Source: Paraburkholderia phenazinium (lineage in GTDB: Bacteria; Pseudomonadota; Gammaproteobacteria; Burkholderiales; Burkholderiaceae). Taken from it: a stretch of DNA of 64,000 nt. The notes beneath the pieces were generated by a model, which saw nothing but the letters and a program-made list of their open reading frames with translations, was not told the DNA's origin and did no database searches. A program made the translations under genes and the position numbers. Numbering within the stretch: position 1 is the first letter of the stretch; each line of letters opens with the position of its first letter. The DNA lies in NCBI RefSeq assembly GCF_900141745.1, contig NZ_FSRM01000001.1, positions 1,736,001 through 1,800,000 of the forward strand, written 5' to 3'. Below, one piece after another: positions 18,153-27,924 of this stretch.

Positions 18153-19630
18153 TGACGTTGTTGTTGCCCGCGGCGGTCGTGGTATTGGCCGTCGCTTTGG
18201 TGATCGCCTTGCTCGTATTGATGCGTGGTGGCCGTCAGAGTGATCTGCAGGCGCAGCTCGACCAGTTAGGCGATCACATTGGCTCGGCAGCGCAGGAGCA
18301 GTCGCGCGCGTCCGAGCGGATCGAGCGCGAGTTGCGCAGCGAGATCAAGGAGACCGCCCGCGTCTCGCGAACCGAACTGAACGGCGGCTTCTCGCAATTT
18401 CAGCAGACGCTTGCCGCGCAGTTCACGAGTATGACGACGCTGCAGAACGGCAAGATCGACGGCTTCGCGCAGCAACTCGTCAGACTCACGGAAACCAACG
18501 CGCAGCAACTCGAAGCGGTCAGGCTGAGCTTGCAGCAGCAGGCGCAGCAGGCGCGCGACGAGCAGGGTGCCACGCTTAAGCGTTTCGGTGAGACGCTGAC
18601 ATTGCAGCTCGGGCAACTGACGGAATCGAACGATCGCCGTTTTGCCGAAATCCGCACGACGATCGAACAACGTCTGAAGGACATCGAGACAAACAACGCG
18701 ACCAAGCTCGAAGAAATGCGCCGCACGGTCGACGAGAAGCTGCACGCCACACTCGAGCAGCGTCTGGGCGAATCGTTCAAGCAGGTCTCGGACCGGCTCG
18801 AGCAGGTGCATCGCGGGCTGGGGGAAATGCAGACGCTTGCCGCAGGCGTTGGCGATCTGAAGAAGGTGCTGACCAACGTCAAGACGCGTGGCACATGGGG
18901 CGAAGTGCAGCTCGAGGCGCTGCTCGAACAATTGCTGACCGCGGATCAATACGCGAAGAACGTCGCAACGGTGCCGAAAAGCGCCGACCGGGTCGAATTC
19001 GCGATCAGGTTGCCGGGCCGGCAAGACCCGGAAGGTGTAGCGGTGCCGGTATGGCTGCCGATAGATGCGAAATTCCCGCGCGAGGACTACGAGCGGTTGA
19101 TCGAAGCTCAGGAGCGAGCCGACCCGGTGGCGGTCGAAGAAGCGTCGCGGGCGCTGGAAGTGCGTATTCGTGCCGAGGCCCGCGCGATCTCTGAGAAGTA
19201 TGTCGCGCCGCCGCACACCACCGATTTCGCCTTGCTGTTCCTGCCGACCGAAGGGCTCTACGCGGAAGTTCTACGCCGGCCGGGCCTCACCGACACGTTG
19301 CAGCGTGACTACCGGGTGACGATAGCCGGACCGACCACGCTCACGGCATTGCTCAACAGTTTGCAGATGGGCTTCCGAACGCTGGCCATCGAGAAGCGCT
19401 CGAGCGAAGTCTGGCAGGTGCTCGGCGCGGTGAAGACGGAGTTCGGCAAGTTCGGCGACGTGCTGGCGAAGACGAAGTCGCAGCTCGAAACGGTGACGCG
19501 TTCGATCGAAGCTGCGGAAACGCGTACACGCATGATGAACCGCAAGCTGCGCGACGTCGAAGCGTTACCAGGAGAGCAGGCGAGCGGCTTATTGGGAGAT
19601 GCGCTGCTTGGGGCAGACGCGGAGGAATAG
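18149..19630 (+). CDS. rmuC: RmuC-family DNA recombination protein
   Basis: This 493-residue protein has an N-terminal membrane anchor (LLLPAAVVVLAVALVIALLV), a long coiled-coil region to about residue 235, and then the RmuC nuclease-like domain beginning TRGTWGEVQLEALLEQLL, with IDAKFPREDYERL and FLPTEGLYAEVLRRPGL. RmuC limits inversions between short repeats in E. coli and has a PD-(D/E)xK-like fold. The start is ATGATG overlapping the upstream stop (18149 or 18152). Confidence 0.93.
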   Translation: MMTLLLPAAVVVLAVALVIALLVLMRGGRQSDLQAQLDQLGDHIGSAAQEQSRASERIERELRSEIKETARVSRTELNGGFSQFQQTLAAQFTSMTTLQNGKIDGFAQQLVRLTETNAQQLEAVRLSLQQQAQQARDEQGATLKRFGETLTLQLGQLTESNDRRFAEIRTTIEQRLKDIETNNATKLEEMRRTVDEKLHATLEQRLGESFKQVSDRLEQVHRGLGEMQTLAAGVGDLKKVLTNVKTRGTWGEVQLEALLEQLLTADQYAKNVATVPKSADRVEFAIRLPGRQDPEGVAVPVWLPIDAKFPREDYERLIEAQERADPVAVEEASRALEVRIRAEARAISEKYVAPPHTTDFALLFLPTEGLYAEVLRRPGLTDTLQRDYRVTIAGPTTLTALLNSLQMGFRTLAIEKRSSEVWQVLGAVKTEFGKFGDVLAKTKSQLETVTRSIEAAETRTRMMNRKLRDVEALPGEQASGLLGDALLGADAEE

Positions 19631-19643
19631 GGCGGATCCGGCT

Positions 19644-20144
19644 TTACCCAGCCTTTGCCGCCTTTACTCCGGCCAATTCCTCAAGGGCATCACCCGTGAT
19701 GCGCACGACGCGCCAATCCGGTAACACGGTCGCGCCCATCTTCTCGTAGAAACGGATGGCCGGCTGATTCCAGTCGAGCACCGTCCACTCGAACCGGCCG
19801 CATTGCCGTTCGACGGCCAATGCCGCCAGTTCGCGCAGCATCCGCGTGCCCAGCCCAGTGCCGCGCTGCGACGGCTGTACATACAGGTCTTCCAGGTAGA
19901 GTCCGCGCCGGCCGAGGAAGGTCGAGAAATTATGGAAGAACAGCGCATATGCGACGATGCGGCCGTCTTCTTCCTGCGCGACCATGGCTTCGGCCGAGGG
20001 CCGCGCGCCGAACAGCGCGTCATGCACGCCTGCTTCGGTGGCGACGAAAAGATGGGTGAGCTTTTCGAACTCAGCCAGTTCGAACATCAACGAAAAAATG
20101 GCGCCCACGTCGGCGCTCGTCGCGGCACGAATGGTGGCGGCCAT
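19644..20144 (-). CDS. GNAT-family N-acetyltransferase
   Basis: This 166-residue protein has the acetyl-CoA-binding motif LYVQPSQRGTGLGTRMLREL (motif A) and WNQPAIRFYEKMGAT (motif B), resembling diamine N-acetyltransferases (SAT family). The substrate is not known. Its ATG touches the stop of the upstream small membrane protein gene (shared bases near 20144), so the pair is co-translated. It converges with rmuC with only 13 bp between stops. Confidence 0.85.
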   Translation of the reverse strand: MAATIRAATSADVGAIFSLMFELAEFEKLTHLFVATEAGVHDALFGARPSAEAMVAQEEDGRIVAYALFFHNFSTFLGRRGLYLEDLYVQPSQRGTGLGTRMLRELAALAVERQCGRFEWTVLDWNQPAIRFYEKMGATVLPDWRVVRITGDALEELAGVKAAKAG

Positions 20145-20419
20145 TACGCTTCCTCTTGAACGTCGCTCAACTGGATTTCGATGCCGCCAAACCGCGACGC
20201 GACCCAGTTATACGCATGGCAGGCGATCCACAACAGCACGAAGCCAAGAATCGCGTTCAGCAGCAGCGCGCTGAACACGGTGCTCAGTTCGACCGAACCG
20301 TAGCGGATAAACGCAACCAGTACCCCAAGCAGCACGATGGGCACACTGAAGGTCAGATACACCAGGATCAGCGCCTTGGCGGTCTGTCCCGGCGCGATGA
20401 ACGAGATCTGTTTTCTCAT
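20144..20419 (-). CDS. Small membrane protein, two predicted helices
   Basis: This 91-residue protein has two hydrophobic segments (ILVYLTFSVPIVLLGVLVAF and VFSALLLNAILGFVLLWIAC), followed by WVASRFGGIEIQLSDV. I do not recognise a characterised family. The ATG at 20419 is chosen over a TTG three codons earlier. It overlaps the GNAT gene, which suggests a shared function or at least shared expression. Confidence 0.75.
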   Translation of the reverse strand: MRKQISFIAPGQTAKALILVYLTFSVPIVLLGVLVAFIRYGSVELSTVFSALLLNAILGFVLLWIACHAYNWVASRFGGIEIQLSDVQEEA

Positions 20420-20481
20420 GTAAGTCAAACCCGTTGGTCGTTGTGAGGGTAAGGGTTGAGGGTCAGCGGCAGCCGGGCGTG

Positions 20482-21789
20482 TCAGATCAGCCCGTCGAAC
20501 AGCATGATATCGACGCTTTCGCCAGCCGTGATGTCAGAGCGTTCGTGCTCGAGCACGATAAAGCAATTGGCTTCGCTCATGGAACTGAGGACCCCCGAGC
20601 TTTGCGAGGGAGTCGGCGTGACCTGCCATTGGCCGCGCGCATCGCGTGTCGCTACGCCGCGCTGGAATTCGGTGCGGCCTGCACGCTTGCGGATGAGGTC
20701 GCGACTCGTGGCTTGCAGAAGCGCCGCCGGTTGTGGCGTGGCGCCGGACATGACCACCAATGCTTCGCGCACGATCTGATAGAACGTCACCATCACGGCG
20801 ACCGGATTGCCCGGCAGACCGAAGAATAACGCGGGCAGGCCGAGGCCGGGTCGTTCACCCGACCAGACGCGGCCGAACGCAAGCGGGCGCCCTGGACGCA
20901 TGGCGAGACTCCAGAACGCCACGTCCCCGAAGGTCTGCAATAACTGCTGGGTGAAGTCCGCCTCGCCGACGGAGACGCCACCCGAGGTCAGGACCACGTC
21001 GGCGCTGGCTGCGGCGCTGCGTAGCGCGGCCTCGAGCGCGGCGGGCTCATCCCGTACGACACCGAGGTCGAGCGGGTCGATGTTCATCCGCCGCAGCATG
21101 GCAAACAGCGTGTGACGATTGCTGTCGTAGACGCAGCCGGGATCGAGCGGCTCGCCGAGCGAGCGCAGTTCGTCGCCGGTAGAAAAAAATGCGACCCGCA
21201 GACGCCTGCGCACCGGCACTTCGGCGATACCAAGCGAAGCGATCAGCCCGAGGTCCGACGCGCGCACGATCCGGCCGGCTCGCAGCGCTACGCTGCCGCG
21301 CGGCAGGTCTTCGCCGGCGAGGCGCCGGTTGGCGCCGCCGCGCACAGCGCTGGCGGCAAAGCGGATCGTCTCGCCGCTGCGTGTGACGAGTTCTTGCGGC
21401 ACGACCGTATCGCAATCCGCCGGCATCGAGGCGCCCGTCATGACCCGCACGCACTCCGTTACCGCAACCGCGCCGCCAAACGGGTGGCCAGCCAGCGCCT
21501 TGCCGGCGAGCGTCAGTTCAACGCTGTTCGCCTCGCTGTTTGCCTGATCGGCGAGCGCGGCGCTGCGGAAGGCGTAGCCGTCCATTGCCGAGTTGTCGTG
21601 CGCGGGTACGTCGCTGGGCGACACGATGTCTGCGGCCAGCACGCGGTCGAGCGCATCGTGCAGCGGCACGTGTTCGACTGCAGTGACGGGTGTGGCCCAC
21701 TGCCGCACGATCGCCTGCGCGGCCGTGACCGGCAGCGCCTGAGGATCGTACTGCGCGACGCAGCTGGAAAATTCGTTAAGCGTGGTCAT
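20482..21789 (-). CDS. moeA: Molybdopterin molybdenumtransferase
   Basis: This 435-residue protein has the MoeA domain order: HDNSAMDGYAFRS near the N-terminus, RVMTGASMPADCDTVVPQE, then the MoCF domain with STGDELRSLG, YDSNRHTLFAML and LTSGGVSVGEADF, and FFGLPGNPVAVMVTFYQIV. It inserts molybdate into adenylylated molybdopterin in the cytosol. The ATG at 21789 begins the family N-terminus; upstream in-frame sequence is not conserved-looking. It is the third gene of moaA-mobA-moeA with a 104-bp gap after mobA. Confidence 0.95.
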   Translation of the reverse strand: MTTLNEFSSCVAQYDPQALPVTAAQAIVRQWATPVTAVEHVPLHDALDRVLAADIVSPSDVPAHDNSAMDGYAFRSAALADQANSEANSVELTLAGKALAGHPFGGAVAVTECVRVMTGASMPADCDTVVPQELVTRSGETIRFAASAVRGGANRRLAGEDLPRGSVALRAGRIVRASDLGLIASLGIAEVPVRRRLRVAFFSTGDELRSLGEPLDPGCVYDSNRHTLFAMLRRMNIDPLDLGVVRDEPAALEAALRSAAASADVVLTSGGVSVGEADFTQQLLQTFGDVAFWSLAMRPGRPLAFGRVWSGERPGLGLPALFFGLPGNPVAVMVTFYQIVREALVVMSGATPQPAALLQATSRDLIRKRAGRTEFQRGVATRDARGQWQVTPTPSQSSGVLSSMSEANCFIVLEHERSDITAGESVDIMLFDGLI

Positions 21790-21893
21790 GAATGGAGAGG
21801 CGTCGCGGCCGGATGCGCTCGGCTGGATTGGGTGAGCGCCGTGCGTCCGGAGCAGAACATCGGCTGCAACCTCGTCGACGTCTGAACGACGTC

Positions 21894-22520
21894 TCAATGG
21901 CGTTCAAGGTCGGCCAGTTCTTGTAAAGAGTTGATATTGTAAAACGCGCGCTCATCCGGAAAGGCGACTTCCACCGTCTTGTGGCGCGCGTACCACGCGC
22001 GGACCTTACGTTCACCCGCTTGCAGAAAGGCGGAGAGGTCATCGGCCAGACTGGTGCGCAACAGCGCGAAGACAGGGTGAATCGAGGTCTCGCCGTGCGT
22101 GTCGACGGTGGTGACGGTGGCGATATCGGCTTGTTGTGCATCGAGGGCATCCGCGAGCCGCGCGGCGAGATCGGCAGGCAGTCCGGGTGAGTCGCACGGC
22201 GCGCTGACCACGAACGGGGTTCGAGCGGCGCGTAGGCCGGCTAGCAGACCCGCCAGCGGGCCGGGGAAGTCCGCTACGCTGTCCGCTACGACGCTCGCGC
22301 CAAATGGCGAGCCGAGCTCGGCATAGACCTCGGGATGACGATTGGCGCTGATGAGCAACGATCCGGTCTGCGGCGCGAGTCGCTTCATGACGTGCAAAGC
22401 GAGCGCTTCACCGTGCAGCAGTTGCAACCCTTTGTCGACACCGCCCATACGCGTGCCGCGACCGCCGGCGAGAACGAGGCCGGTGAGATTGGCTGGCAGG
22501 GGATTGAGTGCGGCAGGCAA
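21894..22520 (-). CDS. mobA: Molybdenum cofactor guanylyltransferase
   Basis: This 208-residue protein has the nucleotidyltransferase signature GLVLAGGRGTRMGGVDKGLQ near the N-terminus, DFPGPLAGLLAGL and VVSAPCDSPGLPADL. It links GMP to molybdopterin to form the bis-MGD cofactor. No ATG lies before the signature. The best start is TTG 22520, with GAGG 5 nt upstream; the T of that TGAGG is the first base of the moaA stop codon. mobA would therefore be read by coupled translation from moaA. Confidence 0.9.
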   Translation of the reverse strand: MPAALNPLPANLTGLVLAGGRGTRMGGVDKGLQLLHGEALALHVMKRLAPQTGSLLISANRHPEVYAELGSPFGASVVADSVADFPGPLAGLLAGLRAARTPFVVSAPCDSPGLPADLAARLADALDAQQADIATVTTVDTHGETSIHPVFALLRTSLADDLSAFLQAGERKVRAWYARHKTVEVAFPDERAFYNINSLQELADLERH

Positions 22521-22527
22521 GACGGCC

Positions 22528-23637
22528 TCAGCCGCCGATGTACGACATTTCGACGCGGCGCTCGTCTGGCGATTGCGATACCGCAGCGCTGCTGCCGCGC
22601 AGTTCGGAATAGCGATCGCCGCGGGCCTGCCAGATATGCGCGACCGCGGAGGCGATCTGTGCGTCGCTCGAGCCATTGCGCACCAGCGCACGCAGGTCGT
22701 GTCCCCCTGACGCAAACAGGCACAGGTACAGCTTGCCTTCCGTGGAGAGCCGGGCGCGTGTACAGGTGCCGCAGAACGCCCGGGTGACGCTCGAAATCAC
22801 GCCGATCTCGCCGCTGCCGTCGGTGTAGCCCCAGCGCTGCGCAGTCTCGGCGGCGCTGTGCGCTTCGAGCGGCATCAGCGGGAAGTATTCGCCGATCCTT
22901 TCCACGACCTCGGCCGACGGCAGCACTTCAGCCATGTTCCAGCCGTTCGACGTGCCCACGTCCATGTACTCGATAAAGCGCAGCACGCAGCCCGAGCCTT
23001 TGAAGTGGCGTGCCATCGGCACGATTTCGCCGTCGTTGGTGCCGCGCTTGACCACCATGTTGACCTTGACCGGCGCAAGGCCCACCGCCTGGGCGGTGGC
23101 GATGCCTTCCAGCACGTCGTCGACAGCGAAGTCCGCATCGTTCATGCGCCGAAACAGCGTGTCGTCGAGCGCGTCCAGGCTGACCGTGACACGCGTCAGT
23201 CCGGCGTCTTTCAGGCTGCGCGCCTTGCGGGCGAGCAGCGAACCGTTAGTGGTAAGCGTGAGATCGAGCGGCCGGCCTTCCGGCGTGGTGAGTTGCGCGA
23301 GCCGTTCGATCAGGTATTCCAGGTTTTTGCGCAGCAGCGGCTCACCGCCCGTCAAGCGGATCTTTTCTACGCCATGTGCGACGAAAAGCCGCGCCAGGCG
23401 TTCGATTTCCTCGAAGCTCAGTAGCGCGCTGTGCGGCAGGAAGCTGTAGTCCTTGTCGAACACCGCGCGCGGCATGCAGTAGACGCAGCGGAAGTTGCAC
23501 CGATCCGTCACCGAGATGCGCAGATCCCGCAGCGGGCGCGACAAGGTATCGCGCAGCACGCCGCTAGGCGTCTGCACGGCACCGGTGATAACCGGCACCG
23601 CGCTGACGTCGGCAACAGGGATGATGCGTCGGGACAT
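22528..23637 (-). CDS. moaA: GTP 3',8-cyclase (molybdenum cofactor step 1)
   Basis: This 369-residue radical-SAM enzyme has CNFRCVYC (Cys 47, 51, 54) for the first [4Fe-4S] cluster, [10 protein letters not shown], and the C-terminal cluster motif [11 protein letters not shown] with a later Cys in LYLCLF. It ends in the Gly-Gly dipeptide needed for activity (MSYIGG). It converts GTP to the cyclopyranopterin precursor together with MoaC, which is not in this window. ATG 23637 is preferred over a TTG four codons upstream. Confidence 0.96.
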   Translation of the reverse strand: MSRRIIPVADVSAVPVITGAVQTPSGVLRDTLSRPLRDLRISVTDRCNFRCVYCMPRAVFDKDYSFLPHSALLSFEEIERLARLFVAHGVEKIRLTGGEPLLRKNLEYLIERLAQLTTPEGRPLDLTLTTNGSLLARKARSLKDAGLTRVTVSLDALDDTLFRRMNDADFAVDDVLEGIATAQAVGLAPVKVNMVVKRGTNDGEIVPMARHFKGSGCVLRFIEYMDVGTSNGWNMAEVLPSAEVVERIGEYFPLMPLEAHSAAETAQRWGYTDGSGEIGVISSVTRAFCGTCTRARLSTEGKLYLCLFASGGHDLRALVRNGSSDAQIASAVAHIWQARGDRYSELRGSSAAVSQSPDERRVEMSYIGG

Positions 23638-23723
23638 GGATCGCTTCAATTGGGGTGCAGACTTCCATTTTAGCGGAACGCCCGTCTACCCACATGGAAC
23701 GAATACCCGCATTCAGGCAAACA

Positions 23724-23750
23724 AAAAGCCCGCCGGTGAGGGCGGGCTTT
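23724..23750 (-). terminator. Intrinsic terminator of rne
   Basis: AAAGCCCGCC and GGCGGGCTTT form a 10-bp perfect stem with a short loop. On the minus strand it is followed by TTTGT. It lies 39 bp after the rne stop. Confidence 0.88.
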
Positions 23751-23788
23751 CTGGACAGCAGGGCGTTGACAGCGCCCGGTGTAACGGC

Positions 23789-26700
23789 TTACTGCGGGTG
23801 CTTCGCCGTTTCGACCTGCTGCATCGGCGCATTGTCGACCGGCGGTAGCGGCTTGCGCTCGCGCGGCACGCGCGCTGGCTTCGCAACTTGCGCAGCGGCT
23901 TCCTGCGCGGCACGCAACTTGGTGGCGTCGGTGTTGACCCACACCAGGCCGGCGCTTTCCAGTACCGGCTGCAGGGCTTCCGGCGACAGACCGTTGTTGC
24001 GCGGTGCAACTGGCGCTACGGCCGCGACCGGCGCCGGTTCGACAGCCTGCGCAGGCTCAACCGCGGGTTGCGGTGCTGCCGGTGCGGCTACTTCTTCGGC
24101 TGCGGCAGCTTGCGGCGCTGCTTCGACCACTGGCTGCTGTGCTTCCACCGGTGCAGCAACCACGACCGCCGGAGCGACCGAGGTTGCCGGCGTCGCTTCC
24201 ACGACCGGAGCCTGAACGGCGGCCGGCTCGGCAGCGAACGTCTCTGCAGCAGCGGGCTCAACCGCTGCCGGTGCCTGTACTGGCGCTTCAACCGCCGGCG
24301 CTTCGTGAACCGGTGCCTGGAACACAGGCGCCGCAGGTGCTGCGCTCGTCGTTTCGACGGCAGCGCTTGCGGTTTCATGTGCGGCTTCGGCTGCGACCGG
24401 CGCAACAGGTGCCACGGGCGCGGCCGGTGCCGATACAACCGGCGCCGGTTCAGCGTGCGTGACTACCGGCGCTTCGGGCACGGCTGCTTCTGCGACCGGC
24501 ACGAAAGCTTCGGTCTTGGCAGCCTGTTCGGCGGCCAGAACCGGCGTTTCGGTTGCGGCATGCAGTTCGGTGACGACCGCCGTTTCCGTTGCGACCGCAG
24601 CAACGACCACTTCGACCGGCGCGCTTGCCGGCGCTTCGTGACGGGGCTGCTGAGCCGGCGCCTCGACTGCTGCGCTAGCCGTTTCGCCTTCCGTTTCCGC
24701 ACTTTCGACAGACTCGGCACCTTCGGCGTTGACGTTACCGTTCACGCCTTCTTCTTCGCGCTCACGACGGCCGCCACGACGACCGCGACGGCGGCGGCGA
24801 CGCTCTTCGCCTTCACGGGCCACGGCTTCCTGATCGACGGGAGCGCCGCCTTCAAGGTTGCCGGCCTGGTTTTGCGTCAGCAGATCGGTCTGGTTTTCGT
24901 CCTGGCTCAGTGCTTCTGCGCCTTCCGGTTGCTGCTTGCGACGCTCGCCGCGTTCCGGACGATCACCGCGATCGCGACGTTCGCCGCGTTCCTGGCGTTC
25001 GCCACGCTCGGCGCGCGGTGCGCTTTCCACGGTTTCGCCACGGTCCGCGCGTTCCTGACCGCGCTCGCCGCGGTTGTCACGCCCTTCGCGCTCGCCACGC
25101 GGCTCGCGACTTTCGCGCGGCTCACGGTTGCCACGCGGCTCCCGTGTTTCGCGCGGCTCGCGACCCTCACGCGGTTCGCGCGACTCGCGTGCTTCACGCG
25201 GCTCACGACCCTCGCGGGCTTCACGTCCTTCGCGACCTTCGCGTTCGTCACGGCGCTGCGACGGCTGGCCTTGACGGCCGCCAACCGCAGCACCTTCGCC
25301 ACGCGCCGCGCCATCACGGCCGCTCGCGCCGCCACGGCGATTATTGCGACGATCGCCGCCGCGCTCGCCCGTGCGCTCACCGCGCTCCGGACGATCGCCG
25401 CGTGCCGGACGCGCCGTCTGCTCGACGGGTGCCGGTGCGACCGGTGCGGGCGCCGCCGGCGCCGCGCCGAACAGCTTCTTCAGCCAGCCAATGAAACCGC
25501 CGCCAGCCGGCGTCACTGCCACAGGGGCAGGCGTAGCGGCAGCAACCGGGCGAACCGGAGCGCTAGGCGCCGGCTTTTCAGGCGTGATGCCCTTGACCGC
25601 GGCTTCCTGCTTCGGCTTCACTTCCTCGGCGCGCTTGCTGTAACCGGTTTCCGATTCCAGCTCGCGGGCCGCTTCTTCGGCCATCTTCCACGAAGCGCGC
25701 GGCTCGTCGAGGCGCGCATCGTCGTGACGCAGGCGCTCGAGCTTGTAGTGCGGCGTGTCGAGGTGCTTGTTCGGGATCAGGACGACATTGACCTTGAAAC
25801 GCGACTCGATCTTGTTGATTTCGGCGCGCTTCTCGTTCAACAGGAAGGCGGTCACTTCGACCGGCACCTGGCAGTGGATGGCCGCGGTGTTTTCCTTCAT
25901 CGCTTCTTCCTGAATGATCCGCAGCACTTGCAGTGCGGACGATTCGGTATCGCGGATGTGGCCCGTGCCGTTACAGCGCGGGCAGGTCACGTGGCTGCCT
26001 TCCGAGAGGGCCGGACGCAGACGTTGACGCGACAGTTCCATCAGGCCGAAGCGCGAAATCTTGCCCATCTGGACACGTGCACGGTCGTGCTTGAGCGCGT
26101 CTTTCAGGCGTTGTTCGACTTCGCGTTGGCTCTTGGCCGACTCCATGTCGATGAAGTCGATCACGATCAGGCCGCCCAGGTCGCGCAGGCGCAACTGGCG
26201 GGCCACTTCGTCGGCGGCTTCGAGGTTGGTGCGTGCAGCCGTTTCCTCGATGTCGGCGCCCTTGGTGGCGCGCGCCGAGTTCACGTCGATGGCCACCAGC
26301 GCTTCGGTGTGGTCGATCACGATCGCACCGCCCGAAGGCAGCGGCACCGTGCGCGAATACGCCGTTTCGATCTGATGTTCGATCTGGAAACGCGAGAAAA
26401 GCGGCACGTCGTCGTGATACCGCTTCACCTTGCTGACATTATCCGGCATCACGATATCCATGAAGGCGCGGGCCTGGTCATGAATTTCGGTGGTGTCGAT
26501 GAGGATTTCGCCGATATCCGGCTGGAAATAGTCGCGAATTGCGCGGATCACCAGGCTCGATTCGAGATAAATCAGCATCGGCTGACCGGTCGAACCGCTT
26601 TGCGACGCGGCTTCGATGGCGCGCCACAGTTGCATCAGGTAGTTCAGGTCCCACTGCAGTTCTTCGGCGGAGCGGCCAATACCAGCCGTACGCGCGATGA

Positions 26701-27193
26701 TGCTCATGCCTTCCGGCAGTTGCAGCTGCGCCATGGTTTCGCGCAGTTCCTGACGGTCGTCACCTTCGATCCGGCGCGACACGCCACCGCCGCGCGGATT
26801 GTTCGGCATCAGGACCAGATAACGGCCTGCCAGCGAAATAAAGGTGGTGAGAGCAGCGCCCTTGTTGCCGCGTTCTTCCTTTTCGACCTGGACGATCAGT
26901 TCCTGACCTTCCTTCAGGGCGTCCTGGATACGGGCGGAACGCATGTCGACGCCGTCGCGGAAATACTGGCGGGCGACTTCCTTGAACGGCAGAAAACCGT
27001 GACGGTCTTCGCCGTAGTTGACGAAACAGGCTTCGAGCGACGGCTCGATGCGAGTGATGATGCCCTTGTAAATATTGCCTTTGCGCTGTTCGCGACCGGC
27101 GGTTTCGATGTCGATATCGATGAGTTTTTGCCCATCGACGATGGCTACGCGCAGTTCTTCCTGCTGCGTTGCATTAAACAACATTCGTTTCAT
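23789..27193 (-). CDS. rne: Ribonuclease E
   Basis: This 1134-residue protein has an N-terminal catalytic half: [20 protein letters not shown]1 domain at about 35-120, metal-binding Asp in [13 protein letters not shown] (about 303) and IVIDFIDM (about 346), and Zn-link CPRCNGTG (about 404), matching E. coli spacing. The C-terminal half is low complexity. It has an amphipathic [11 protein letters not shown] at about 565, then Arg/Glu/Pro repeats (REPRE-type) at about 640-720, a basic [11 protein letters not shown] patch, and a long Ala/Val/Pro-rich tail. It initiates mRNA decay and processes rRNA and tRNA, and the tail should scaffold a degradosome at the membrane. It diverges from rluC. Confidence 0.96.
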   Translation of the reverse strand: MKRMLFNATQQEELRVAIVDGQKLIDIDIETAGREQRKGNIYKGIITRIEPSLEACFVNYGEDRHGFLPFKEVARQYFRDGVDMRSARIQDALKEGQELIVQVEKEERGNKGAALTTFISLAGRYLVLMPNNPRGGGVSRRIEGDDRQELRETMAQLQLPEGMSIIARTAGIGRSAEELQWDLNYLMQLWRAIEAASQSGSTGQPMLIYLESSLVIRAIRDYFQPDIGEILIDTTEIHDQARAFMDIVMPDNVSKVKRYHDDVPLFSRFQIEHQIETAYSRTVPLPSGGAIVIDHTEALVAIDVNSARATKGADIEETAARTNLEAADEVARQLRLRDLGGLIVIDFIDMESAKSQREVEQRLKDALKHDRARVQMGKISRFGLMELSRQRLRPALSEGSHVTCPRCNGTGHIRDTESSALQVLRIIQEEAMKENTAAIHCQVPVEVTAFLLNEKRAEINKIESRFKVNVVLIPNKHLDTPHYKLERLRHDDARLDEPRASWKMAEEAARELESETGYSKRAEEVKPKQEAAVKGITPEKPAPSAPVRPVAAATPAPVAVTPAGGGFIGWLKKLFGAAPAAPAPVAPAPVEQTARPARGDRPERGERTGERGGDRRNNRRGGASGRDGAARGEGAAVGGRQGQPSQRRDEREGREGREAREGREPREARESREPREGREPRETREPRGNREPRESREPRGEREGRDNRGERGQERADRGETVESAPRAERGERQERGERRDRGDRPERGERRKQQPEGAEALSQDENQTDLLTQNQAGNLEGGAPVDQEAVAREGEERRRRRRGRRGGRREREEEGVNGNVNAEGAESVESAETEGETASAAVEAPAQQPRHEAPASAPVEVVVAAVATETAVVTELHAATETPVLAAEQAAKTEAFVPVAEAAVPEAPVVTHAEPAPVVSAPAAPVAPVAPVAAEAAHETASAAVETTSAAPAAPVFQAPVHEAPAVEAPVQAPAAVEPAAAETFAAEPAAVQAPVVEATPATSVAPAVVVAAPVEAQQPVVEAAPQAAAAEEVAAPAAPQPAVEPAQAVEPAPVAAVAPVAPRNNGLSPEALQPVLESAGLVWVNTDATKLRAAQEAAAQVAKPARVPRERKPLPPVDNAPMQQVETAKHPQ

Positions 27194-27924
27194 TGAACGA
27201 CTCCAGAGCGGCTTAGCCTGCGCCCACGCCTCGCGTTTATTGGACGCAAAGGACGTTCGAGGCAGCGGCATGCCGCGCTTTATTGTGTTTTCACAAGCAC
27301 GCTGGAGCGGGAAAAATGGCGGGGAGAATTGCCTGAGAGGGCCCGGTCCATACAGAAGGACGCGGTGCCGCAGGGCACATGCGAACACGGCTTCAAATAA
27401 CGGCCTGACACGCCGCGGGTACTGCCGGCTGACCTATACACACCTTCGTCCACTCGCGCCGGTGCGCCAACTGGGCGCGTGACCGGAGGGTCGAAGGCTG
27501 CGGTCGAGCCGCAGCGGGAAGTTCGCGCAATAGGCGCGTCTTTTCTCGCCGGGGGTGTCTCGCCTCATTTTGACGTCGCCATGTCTTGTACTTTCTACAA
27601 GACGCCTTGGGCGCACGCCGTATTTTCGCAACCGGAAGCCTCGTCCTGCAGGGCGTCAAACCGCCGATACCCGAGGCTCGCAGTTAAATTCTTTTTTACC
27701 AAAATTCCGTTACCGCGGAGCCGACCGTGACCGAACGCGCCTGTGGGCGCCGTCCCTGCCGGGTGCTGACTCCGTGCGTACAACTTGTTGCATCTCGTTA
27801 TGCGGGTGAGCAACCAGACCCGGGCGCAAGTAAAATGACTGTTTATCGCTTGCACCTGCGCAGACCGCCGGAATACCGGACAATGCGCCGGCCGCCGCAG
27901 ACTGCTGGGCAAATTATATTCAGA
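27194..27924. other. Divergent rne-rluC intergenic region (731 bp)
   Basis: This region has no convincing coding sequence. It should carry the rne promoter(s) and a long rne 5' leader on the minus strand, and the rluC promoter on the plus strand. In E. coli, RNase E acts on its own 361-nt leader to control its level, so a long leader fits family behaviour. One clear structural element is a 7-bp inverted repeat, TCTTGTA-N5-TACAAGA, at 27584-27602. No consensus -35/-10 pair could be assigned with confidence. Confidence 0.55.

Noticed and set aside
23888..27196. A 1102-residue open frame on the plus strand opposite rne
   Set aside because: It is the antisense shadow of the rne coding frame, with Arg/Cys/Phe-rich low-complexity translation and no recognisable domain. 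rne on the minus strand has every family motif.
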